Source of the DNA: Bacillota bacterium
Lineage (GTDB): Bacteria > Bacillota > UBA4882 > UBA10575
Direction: 5' to 3'
Length of the DNA: 7,610 nt
Assembly (NCBI GenBank): GCA_003511465.1
Contig: DOID01000018.1
Location: 16,503-24,112, forward strand
Numbering within the stretch: position 1 is the stretch's first letter; each line of letters opens with the position of its first letter. This document shows positions 1 through 6,281 of this stretch, piece by piece. The position numbers were made by a program, and so were the translations under genes. The notes below the pieces were generated by a model. That model worked only from the letters and a program-made list of their open reading frames with translations. It searched no databases and was not told where the DNA came from.

Positions 1-63
1 TTTTTTCTTACTGAGTCCCAAATGATTAAATTATGGATTTCCGAAAAAATATGAAATTGTCCC

Positions 64-91
64 TTTCAAAATTGTGCTAATGTAATATAAT
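64..91 (+). promoter_or_regulatory. Possible sigma-A promoter upstream of the hydrolase gene
   Basis: A perfect -10 hexamer TATAAT lies at 86-91, about 90 bases before the hydrolase start. The best -35 candidate at a 16-base spacing is TTTCAA at 64-69, which matches the TTGACA consensus poorly. The element sits between CCCTTT (61-66) and AAAGGG (98-103), a dyad that could bind a regulator. The call rests on the -10 box alone. Nothing else recognisable is present in the first 160 bases. Confidence 0.35.
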
Positions 92-163
92 GGTTGTAAA
101 GGGAACGCCAGATCTTTAGTATGGGCTTTTTACGTTGTTATTTGAGCTTAGCATAGTTTGAGT

Positions 164-168
164 GGAGG
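164..168 (+). promoter_or_regulatory. Ribosome binding site of the hydrolase gene
   Basis: GGAGG at 164-168 is 11 bases before the ATG at 180. A GTG at 162 opens the same frame but overlaps this site and has no Shine-Dalgarno sequence of its own. The site therefore favours the ATG at 180 as the true start. Confidence 0.7.
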
Positions 169-179
169 CGAGACGAAAA

Positions 180-950
180 ATGCAAAAGCAAATTGAACTG
201 GTGGTCAAAGGAAAAACCTTACGGGGGATGTATCACTATCCGGATCAGGAGGGTATCTATCCGACGGTCATTCTTTTTCATGGCTTTACCGGTGACAAAC
301 TGGAACCCCATCGGATTTTTCTAAAACTATCCCACCGTTTGACGACAGAGGGTCTGGCCACCATCCGTTTTGATTTTTCCGGTTCCGGCGAGAGTGACGG
401 CGATTTTGCCGAGATGACCTTCAGTACAGAGGTTTTGGAAGCCCAGGAGATCCTGAAATTCGTCAGTTATTTACCTTCTACGGACTCAGACCGTATCGGC
501 GTCGTCGGCTTAAGTATGGGTGGTGCGATCGCTTCAATCCTAGCCGGAACAAGCCCCGCCGCAGTCAAAGCTTTAGTGTTATGGTCAGCCGCCGGAATCG
601 ACACCATGAAGGCTATTTACCACAGCAAAGAAGAACAGGAGGTTTTCCCCCGTAATGAGCAAGGCCAGATCGATCTCGGCGGTCTATGGTTAAATGAGCA
701 TTTCTATACCGATTTGTCAAAGTGGAATACCTACGAAACGGTAAAAAACTACCACGGATCTGCCTTAATTCTACAAGGAACCGGGGACGAAACTGTCCCT
801 CCTGAAACTGCCGAGCAGTATCAGAAGGCGCTTGAAGAACGAGCTGAACTAATTTATATTCCTGAAGCCGACCACACCTATAACTCCCATGTTTGGGAGG
901 AACAAGTCTTGACGGAAACCATCAATTTTTTAAAGAAAGTACTTTTTTAG
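180..950 (+). CDS. Alpha/beta hydrolase, esterase/acylaminoacyl-peptidase-like
   Basis: A 256-residue serine hydrolase of the alpha/beta fold, probably a carboxylic-ester hydrolase. The pieces seen are an HGFTG oxyanion-hole loop (residues 34-38), the nucleophile elbow GLSMGG (110-115, Ser112), the acid in GTGDETVPP (Asp203) and the catalytic histidine in ADHTYN (His232). Length and spacing resemble the small cinnamoyl/feruloyl esterases of gut Firmicutes and related S9-like hydrolases. Residues about 136-190, between strand and acid, would form the lid that sets substrate choice. No signal peptide or membrane segment is seen, so it should act in the cytoplasm. The substrate cannot be read from the sequence; feruloyl or other acyl esters are guesses. 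The gene stands alone, converges on the next gene with only 6 bases between stops, and has no clear terminator. The start is the ATG at 180 rather than the GTG at 162. Confidence 0.88.
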   Translation: MQKQIELVVKGKTLRGMYHYPDQEGIYPTVILFHGFTGDKLEPHRIFLKLSHRLTTEGLATIRFDFSGSGESDGDFAEMTFSTEVLEAQEILKFVSYLPSTDSDRIGVVGLSMGGAIASILAGTSPAAVKALVLWSAAGIDTMKAIYHSKEEQEVFPRNEQGQIDLGGLWLNEHFYTDLSKWNTYETVKNYHGSALILQGTGDETVPPETAEQYQKALEERAELIYIPEADHTYNSHVWEEQVLTETINFLKKVLF

Positions 951-956
951 CGATGA

Positions 957-1646
957 TTAATCTTTTAGATCAATCCCACCGAAGATGACTAAAGCGTTGA
1001 TCAGCAGTCGCTGACTAGACGTTTCCGGGGATCCGATTTGTTTTTTCCTTTGATCTTCAATCCCGCCAAAAATCGGAATTCCCCTTACTTCGACCGTCCA
1101 ACCCTCCGGGAGGATCAGGTCAACCCCGCCAAAGATGGCTTGAATATTTAGAACGTTGTTCCCTTCAGGTAGCTCCGAGCCGCGTAAATCTAATTGGGCT
1201 CCCCCAAAGAGCGCTGTCACGTTTCCCCCAAGAAAACTCGGAGAGGCAATCCGACGATCCACACCGCCAAAAATCACTAAGATATCTACGGCATTGTTGG
1301 GGGATTTCTCGGCCAATCGCCCCCTGCCGCCACCAAAGCTGAACAAGAGGATGAGCCCAAACAGGATCAACAGGAGGGGCCAGAACAAGCTGAGTTGCTT
1401 CGCATTAATCAAACCAAAATTCCGCAATTGAAGAGTTCCACCCACAAATAGGAGGACTAGCGCAAAAAGGTTGGTGAACCGGGAACTAACCAATTGGTGC
1501 AGCCCAAGGATGATTAGAAGCAACGGCCACCAGGTACCTAGCGTCAGATCGAAAGATGCTACCCCTAAATTATTCAGGAGAATAAGAAGACCAAAAAAAA
1601 TCATTAAAAAAGCCAAAAATAAGTGGTTTTTCGGAGAACCCGCCAT
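957..1646 (-). CDS. LiaF-like membrane protein with N-terminal four-helix region and FGG repeats
   Basis: A 229-residue protein with two halves. Residues about 9-104 form four hydrophobic helices built as a duplicated two-helix unit: WWPLLLIILGL (39-49) recurs as FWPLLLILFGL (88-98). A glycine/arginine linker (GGGRGR) follows. The C-terminal half (about 118-229) is beta-rich with five FGG motifs (VIFGGVD, ALFGGAQ, AIFGGVD, PIFGGIE, VIFGGID). This matches the C-terminal domain of LiaF/YvqF 'cell wall-active antibiotics response' proteins, and the membrane part matches the DUF5668-type region. In Bacillus, LiaF (about 240 residues) restrains the LiaS sensor kinase of the envelope-stress system. 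No liaRS genes are in this window, so a role in envelope-stress sensing is inference and other LiaF_C/toastrack proteins are possible. The frame extends to a TTG at 1652, but the ATG at 1646 has better spacing from the Shine-Dalgarno sequence. Confidence 0.78.
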   Translation of the reverse strand: MAGSPKNHLFLAFLMIFFGLLILLNNLGVASFDLTLGTWWPLLLIILGLHQLVSSRFTNLFALVLLFVGGTLQLRNFGLINAKQLSLFWPLLLILFGLILLFSFGGGRGRLAEKSPNNAVDILVIFGGVDRRIASPSFLGGNVTALFGGAQLDLRGSELPEGNNVLNIQAIFGGVDLILPEGWTVEVRGIPIFGGIEDQRKKQIGSPETSSQRLLINALVIFGGIDLKD

Positions 1647-1652
1647 GATCAA

Positions 1653-1664
1653 TCCTTCCTTCCT
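1653..1664 (-). promoter_or_regulatory. Tandem Shine-Dalgarno site of the LiaF-like gene
   Basis: Read on the minus strand, this is AGGAAGGAAGGA, three overlapping purine-rich sites. The last GGA ends 6 bases before the ATG at 1646, a good spacing. It directly abuts the alternative TTG at 1652, which makes that start less likely unless the first repeat is used. Confidence 0.6.
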
Positions 1665-1838
1665 GGTAAGTTAAGGTATTACCATTCCTATCAGTAAATC
1701 TATTAAAATTATTCCCGGTGGTGCACTCTTTTCCTTTTTACCGATAAAAATTTATGTGATTTAGCCCTCTTTACCGAATTCCTTTTTTCAAAGTGCCTAT
1801 CTTAATAAAAACCAATCTGATCTTGAAGGCAAAAAGCA

Positions 1839-1866
1839 TTAAGTTTTTGTTGATCATATCCGATAG
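1839..1866 (+). promoter_or_regulatory. Putative sigma-D (sigma-28 family) promoter for the chemoreceptor gene
   Basis: TTAAGTTT at 1839-1846 matches 7 of 8 bases of the sigma-28 -35 consensus TAAAGTTT. TCCGATAG at 1859-1866 matches 6 of 8 bases of the -10 consensus GCCGATAA. The gap between the two octamers is 12 bases, against 11 in the enteric consensus. The -10 element lies 45 bases before the TTG start at 1912. Motility and chemotaxis genes in Firmicutes are commonly read by this sigma factor, so the location fits. It is a motif match only. Confidence 0.5.
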
Positions 1867-1911
1867 TTACTACTGATCTATCTTTAAGAGCAATTTCGAA
1901 AGGAGATAGCT

Positions 1912-4044
1912 TTGAATATTTTAGCACCCAAAAGCAATCATACAAAAGATATCAACTCAAAGCGTCCACAAGCAGCGTTTAATTCTTTTTATTTAAGATT
2001 TTTCCATCGTTTTGTCAAGCAGATGTCTAATCAATTGATCCGTCGGCGTTTAGCAGTCTCTTTTTTAATTATATCGATCCTGCCAACGGTTGTGGTGGGA
2101 TTAACCTCCTACCTGACTTCCCGACAAACAATTACCAACAAAATCACTGAGTATTCCCTACAAAGTCTGATTCAAGCAGGCACAACCCTGGAATTACAAC
2201 TACAAAAATATGAGGATCTCTCTGTTCAGCTCCAGGTTGATCTAGAATACCAAAATAATATTAGAGATTTTCTAACCTCCGGTTCACTAACAGCGAGGAA
2301 CAACTTGGAGAACAATTTTGATGATATTCTTGCTTACGATATCACAGTTAATTGTATCCTTTTTAGCGCTATAAATAGTAATTCCTATGTTGGTACCGGT
2401 ATTAGTGATTTGTCAAGCATTGTTCCAAATTTAAAAAATACCCCCGTCTATGAAGAAGCTTTAATGGCTAATGGCCAGCTATGTTGGGGAGTTCTTGATT
2501 CAAACCTGGTAATGGTTCGGTTAGTTTCCGATCTAGCTACCAACACTCCTTTAGGCGTCTTTGCCGTTGTTTATAACGGTAATCAGATTAATCGATTGAT
2601 GAATGTCGCAATGAATGAGCAGACGGCGGAGAACCGTCCCTTTTCGATCCTGGTCAAGCTAGATGGAGAAATTCTTGCTTCTCCCCACCTAGAGCAGATT
2701 GGAACCAATGTAAGTCAGCTATTAGCCGACAATAAAGCTAACCGTGTTCTTGAAGAAAACCACAGTACAAACGGACAATTTGCGGCTAAACTACTGAAGG
2801 ATGATGTCCTTGTTACATATAATTTGTTACGCTCAAAAGGTTGGTGCGTTTTCGGAGTCGCCCAAAACGATTACCTCTTTCGCGAGACTAATTTGCAAGG
2901 TTTGTACACCATAATAATAATTATCCTGATCTCTTTGGTAGCAATAATTTGCTCCTATGGTGTCTCCCTCAGTATCTTAATCCCCCTAGAACATGTCAAA
3001 GCCGCAATGGGAAAGGCAAAAGACGGCGACCTTTCAACCGAAGTCATCATCTCTACCCAGGATGAGCTAGGGGATCTCAGCAACAGCTTTAACGTGATGA
3101 TCTCTGAAATTGCCCAATTAATCGAGGATACCAAAGAAGCGGCGACAGCTGTCTCTAAACACAGTAAAGTTTTAGAAACCAGCTCCATCCAATCGGCACA
3201 ATCTTCAGAAGCAGTAGCAACTGCTTCCTCGGAAATCACCAAAGGAACGATTGAGCAAACGGCCGAAGCCGAAAAAACCGCCCGCCAAATGTCGTTCTTA
3301 GCCGAGGAAATCGATGTAGCTGCCACCAAATTCATCGATATGGAATTAGTCACTAACCATACCAGAGAACTAAGTATGCGTTCAAAAACCATTATGGAAG
3401 AACTGCTGCGCAAAACAAATGAAACGAACCAGATTACTGATACGATTACAAATGATATCTCCGAACTAAATAAACGTTCGGAAGAAATTCGTGATGTCAC
3501 CGACTTAATTACCAACATCGCGGAACAAACTAACCTTTTAGCCCTAAATGCCGCCATTGAAGCAGCTCGCGCCCACGAATTAGGATCCGGATTTGCCGTC
3601 GTTGCCGATGAAGTTAATAAATTGGCTAACCGTACTGATACAGCCGCAAAAGCCATCAATGACCTTTTAAAGGCAATCCAGAACAAAGCACAGAACTCCT
3701 CCGCTAATGTTTCAAAAGCCCAGGAAATTGTGGTGGAACAACTTAATGTCGTTACGGAAACCCAGAAAACTTTTGATGAAATCATTCAAGGGATGGACCT
3801 GATCGTAAACCGCATTACCGGTGTAAACGATCATATTCAGCGGATTCACGATGTTAAAGATGAAACCACCCAATCCATCCTTAATATCAGTTCTATTTCG
3901 GAAGAATCAGCTGCCTCCTCAGAAGAGGTAGCCGCCTCCATTGAAGAACAAGCCGGTATTGCGGAGCAAGTCAAAGAAATGGCTAATGAACTACATGCGA
4001 TGGCTGATAAATTAGTCAATTCAATTTCAAAATTTACTATTTGA
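1912..4044 (+). CDS. Methyl-accepting chemotaxis protein with periplasmic-type sensor domain
   Basis: A 710-residue transmembrane chemoreceptor that passes ligand signals to CheA/CheW. In order: a basic cytoplasmic tail (1-46), TM1 (about 47-69), an extracellular sensor of about 260 residues that looks like a double-Cache domain (70-330), TM2 (331-354), HAMP (about 355-408, with the DELGDLSNSFN motif) and a long coiled-coil signalling domain to the end. The hairpin tip is clear at about 537-571 (IAEQTNLLALNAAIEAARA, then GFAVVADEVNKLA). Candidate methylation segments lie near 440-457 and 661-681. The arms are roughly 20-22 heptads each, so a 44-heptad class receptor is likely. There is no C-terminal CheR-tethering pentapeptide. 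The TTG start at 1912 follows AAAGGAGA (1899-1906) with GGAG six bases away. An ATG at 2023 would shorten the tail but lacks a ribosome site. The ligand is unknown. Confidence 0.93.
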   Translation: MNILAPKSNHTKDINSKRPQAAFNSFYLRFFHRFVKQMSNQLIRRRLAVSFLIISILPTVVVGLTSYLTSRQTITNKITEYSLQSLIQAGTTLELQLQKYEDLSVQLQVDLEYQNNIRDFLTSGSLTARNNLENNFDDILAYDITVNCILFSAINSNSYVGTGISDLSSIVPNLKNTPVYEEALMANGQLCWGVLDSNLVMVRLVSDLATNTPLGVFAVVYNGNQINRLMNVAMNEQTAENRPFSILVKLDGEILASPHLEQIGTNVSQLLADNKANRVLEENHSTNGQFAAKLLKDDVLVTYNLLRSKGWCVFGVAQNDYLFRETNLQGLYTIIIIILISLVAIICSYGVSLSILIPLEHVKAAMGKAKDGDLSTEVIISTQDELGDLSNSFNVMISEIAQLIEDTKEAATAVSKHSKVLETSSIQSAQSSEAVATASSEITKGTIEQTAEAEKTARQMSFLAEEIDVAATKFIDMELVTNHTRELSMRSKTIMEELLRKTNETNQITDTITNDISELNKRSEEIRDVTDLITNIAEQTNLLALNAAIEAARAHELGSGFAVVADEVNKLANRTDTAAKAINDLLKAIQNKAQNSSANVSKAQEIVVEQLNVVTETQKTFDEIIQGMDLIVNRITGVNDHIQRIHDVKDETTQSILNISSISEESAASSEEVAASIEEQAGIAEQVKEMANELHAMADKLVNSISKFTI

Positions 4045-4109
4045 GCTATTTGCCCTCAGCCATTATACTGTCATTCTTTACAATGGATAGATCATAAATA
4101 ATTGCATTT

Positions 4110-4148
4110 TTAAAAGCATGTCGCCAAGAACTGGCGACATGCTTTTAA
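4110..4148. terminator. Bidirectional intrinsic terminator between the chemoreceptor gene and argD
   Basis: A perfect inverted repeat: 16 bases at 4110-4125 pair with 4133-4148 around a 7-base loop (AAGAACT). The inner stem is GC-rich (GCATGTCGCC) and the outer stem is AAAA/TTTT, so each strand ends the hairpin with a short T-run (CTTTTAA). Further T or A tracts flank it on the left (TTTTT at about 4107-4111). It lies 65 bases after the chemoreceptor stop and at the end of the arg operon, so it can stop transcription from both sides. The argD stop codon (4145-4147) is inside the right arm. Confidence 0.85.
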
Positions 4149-5338
4149 GACGGGACGACTTGGTCTTTCAAGACCGTATAGAGTAAATCCAACCCCGGTT
4201 CCAGTTCAGCCTCCCCGATATTGAGCGGCGGAGCTAAACGAATCGCCGTCGGAGTTACGGCATTGACAATTAAACCCCTTTCCAAGCATTGTTCGGCAAT
4301 AGGCCGGGAGGGGATGGTTAACTCCAGAGCCAACAGTAGACCCAAACCCCGCACCTCTTTAATGATGGGAAGCTCTTTTTGCCACGCGTGGAAAGTTTTT
4401 AGCAGTTCTTGGCCAAGCTGCGCTGTTCTTTCAGGTAGCTTCTCCTCTTCCATTACCTTGAGCACTTCCAAGGCTACCGTATAGGCTAGCCCCCCACCGC
4501 CAATCGTCGTGCTATGGTCCCCAGGAGTAAAGGCTGCTGCCACTTCCTCGGTGGCCAGCATTGCCCCTAGTGGTACTCCTGAACCCAAGGCTTTGGCTAG
4601 GGTCATGATCTGGGGTTTGATTCCGAAATGTTGCCACGCAAAGGATTTACCGGTTCTCCCTAGGCCGGTTTGGATTTCGTCGAAGATCAGTAAGATCCCA
4701 TGCCGCCGGCTGAGGGCTGCCAAGCCCTGGACAAACTCGGGGGTTGCCGGATTGACTCCCCCCTCCCCTTGCACCAACTCCAGTAAAAAGGCACAGGTTT
4801 GGGGCGTAACTGCCGCTTCCCAGGAAGATAAATCATTAAACTTAGCATACTTAAAGCCGGCCGGCAACGGCTGGAATGCTTCTTGGTACTTCGGCTGCCC
4901 AGTCGCAGCTAAAGCGCCAAAGGTTCGACCATGGAAGGATTTTTCCGCGGAGATAATCTCGTATTTCCCCCCCAGTTTTTCCCGTCCGTACTTTCTTGCT
5001 AACTTAAGGGCAGCCTCATTAGCTTCGGCGCCACTATTGCTAAAGAAAACCCGTTCTAGACCGGAAAGAGCCGCGAGTTTCTCGGCCAGTAAGATCTGTT
5101 CTTCCAAGTAAAAATAGTTGGAAACATGAACTATTTTTTCGGCCTGTTCCACCAAAGCTTTAGCGATCCGGGGATGCGAATGACCTAAGGCATGCACCGC
5201 AATGCCGGACAAAAAATCCAGATACCGTTTACCATCAGTATCATACAAATACGCCCCCTCACCCCGGGAAAATACCACTGGAAATCGGGAGACATTCTTC
5301 ATCATCACCCGATCCGCTTTTTCCAATAAACTCTGCAT
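4145..5338 (-). CDS. argD: Acetylornithine aminotransferase (class III PLP-dependent)
   Basis: Transfers the amino group of glutamate to N-acetylglutamate semialdehyde, giving N-acetylornithine in cytosolic arginine synthesis; many ArgD enzymes also act in lysine synthesis. The 397-residue protein has the fold-type I markers: NSGAEANEAALK (101-112, cofactor phosphate site), FHGRT (135-139), QGEGG (190-194), FDEIQTGLGRTG (219-230, Asp220 facing the pyridine nitrogen), the Schiff-base lysine in LAKALGSGVPLGAM (Lys249) and RLAPPLNI near the end (Arg367). A deviation is HSTTIGGGGLAY (275-286), where the family usually reads GGNPLA. It is the last gene of the operon, 38 bases after argB. The start is uncertain: TTG 5350 and GTG 5344 are in frame, and GGTGGTGA (5351-5358) would suit GTG 5344 best. 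ATG 5338 is chosen because its N-terminus fits family length. Other class III aminotransferases are possible by sequence, but context argues for ArgD. Confidence 0.93.
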   Translation of the reverse strand: MQSLLEKADRVMMKNVSRFPVVFSRGEGAYLYDTDGKRYLDFLSGIAVHALGHSHPRIAKALVEQAEKIVHVSNYFYLEEQILLAEKLAALSGLERVFFSNSGAEANEAALKLARKYGREKLGGKYEIISAEKSFHGRTFGALAATGQPKYQEAFQPLPAGFKYAKFNDLSSWEAAVTPQTCAFLLELVQGEGGVNPATPEFVQGLAALSRRHGILLIFDEIQTGLGRTGKSFAWQHFGIKPQIMTLAKALGSGVPLGAMLATEEVAAAFTPGDHSTTIGGGGLAYTVALEVLKVMEEEKLPERTAQLGQELLKTFHAWQKELPIIKEVRGLGLLLALELTIPSRPIAEQCLERGLIVNAVTPTAIRLAPPLNIGEAELEPGLDLLYTVLKDQVVPS

Positions 5339-5376
5339 CTCCACAACCAATCACCACCATTCTTATCGTTAAAACT

Positions 5377-6243
5377 TTATTCCACTACCATCGTGCCAAT
5401 CCCCTGATCCGTAAGGACCTCAAGTAATAGCGAATGGGGCTGGCGGCCATCAATAATATGGGTCCTCGACACGCCATGCCTAAGCGCGTAGATACAAGCC
5501 TCCACTTTGGGTTGCATCCCGCCTTCGATGGCCCCGCTTGACATCATCGCTTTGGCTTGCTCAATCTGTAGCGCCGAAATCAAACTGCTTGGATCCTTTG
5601 GGTCCGCATAGATGCCCTCGGTATCGGTGAGCAGGATTAACTTTTCCGCCTGTAAGGCGGCAGCTAATTCGCCTGCCACCGTATCAGCATTGATATTGTA
5701 GATCTGGTTGTCAAGCCCCACTCCGACGCTGGCCACGACCGGTATGTAACTTTTCTCCATTAACAGATTAAGCAAAGCAGGTTGAATGGACTTCACTTCC
5801 CCGACAAAACCCAAATCCTGCTGGTCATCGGGTAACACCTTCTTTTCAGCGACCAAAAAGTTTCCGTCCTGCCCGGAAAGGCCGATCGCTTTGCCGCTGG
5901 CTTGATTAATCATCGTGACCAGCTCTTTATTGATCTTCCCCGCCAAAACCATGTTTACAACCTCCATGGTCTCCCCATCCGTAACCCGCTGGCCATGGAT
6001 AAAGTGGCTCTCCTTACCGAGTTTTTTCAGCAGAGCGGTGATCTCCGGTCCGCCGCCATGCACAATAACTGGGTTCAACCCCAGGTATTTCAATAACACG
6101 ATATCAAGGATTACTGTTTTTTTCAGCTCCGGGTTAATCATGGCGTTACCACCGTATTTGATGACAAAAGTCTTGCCATAGAAGGTTCGTATATAAGGAA
6201 TCGCCTCGATCAAAACCTGCGCTCGTTGTAAAAAGTCGTCCAT
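5377..6243 (-). CDS. argB: Acetylglutamate kinase, probably arginine-inhibited type
   Basis: Phosphorylates N-acetylglutamate with ATP to N-acetylglutamyl phosphate, the second step of the acetylated arginine pathway. The 288-residue protein shows the amino-acid kinase fold: KYGGNAM (29-35, Lys29 for phosphate transfer), VHGGGPEI (61-68), QRVTD (85-89, substrate arginine), SGQDGN, NINADTVAGELA (183-194, Asn184 and Asp186), LLTDTEGIYAD (204-214) and GGMQPKVEA (241-249, Lys246). About 20 residues precede the first strand and are predicted helical. This N-helix is known from hexameric, arginine-feedback-inhibited kinases such as those of Thermotoga and Pseudomonas and is absent from the E. coli enzyme. 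Feedback control is therefore likely, though inferred. The frame opens at ATG 6285, overlapping the argJ stop, but AAGGAGGTGA sits just before ATG 6243. Confidence 0.95.
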   Translation of the reverse strand: MDDFLQRAQVLIEAIPYIRTFYGKTFVIKYGGNAMINPELKKTVILDIVLLKYLGLNPVIVHGGGPEITALLKKLGKESHFIHGQRVTDGETMEVVNMVLAGKINKELVTMINQASGKAIGLSGQDGNFLVAEKKVLPDDQQDLGFVGEVKSIQPALLNLLMEKSYIPVVASVGVGLDNQIYNINADTVAGELAAALQAEKLILLTDTEGIYADPKDPSSLISALQIEQAKAMMSSGAIEGGMQPKVEACIYALRHGVSRTHIIDGRQPHSLLLEVLTDQGIGTMVVE

Positions 6244-6247
6244 CGTG

Positions 6248-6257
6248 TCACCTCCTT
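6248..6257 (-). promoter_or_regulatory. Ribosome binding site of argB
   Basis: On the minus strand this reads AAGGAGGTGA, a near-perfect complement to the 16S rRNA 3' end. Its GGAGG core ends 7 bases before the ATG at 6243. It would fall within the coding sequence if the upstream ATG at 6285 were used, so it decides the start in favour of 6243. Confidence 0.85.
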
Positions 6258-6281
6258 CTTCCTTATTTACCCTGCGTACCG

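Noticed and set aside
1..6. TTTTTT at the very left edge as the tail of an upstream terminator
   Set aside because: The preceding sequence is outside the window, so no stem can be seen.
884..899. CTCCCA-TGTT-TGGGAG inverted repeat near the end of the hydrolase gene
   Set aside because: Considered as a terminator for the convergent LiaF-like gene. The stem is only 6 bp, no T-tract follows on either strand, and it lies within conserved coding sequence close after the catalytic histidine.
936..945. AAAGTACTTT palindrome plus T-run at the hydrolase 3' end
   Set aside because: It is all AT except the centre, has no loop, and would not form a stable terminator hairpin.
1653..1911. Possible riboswitch (for example c-di-GMP type) upstream of the chemoreceptor gene
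   Set aside because: I looked for conserved riboswitch cores and paired stems and found none. GTGCAC at 1721-1726 is only a short palindrome.
2955..3785. Minus-strand open frame of 276 codons opposite the chemoreceptor signalling domain
   Set aside because: It is a low-complexity Ser/Val/Ala-rich translation of the antisense of a strongly conserved coding region, with no recognisable domain and no ribosome site. The plus-strand frame is certain.
4509..5111. Plus-strand open frame of 200 codons opposite argD
   Set aside because: The protein has no recognisable motif and lies wholly inside a confidently identified argD. It is a product of codon bias on the other strand.
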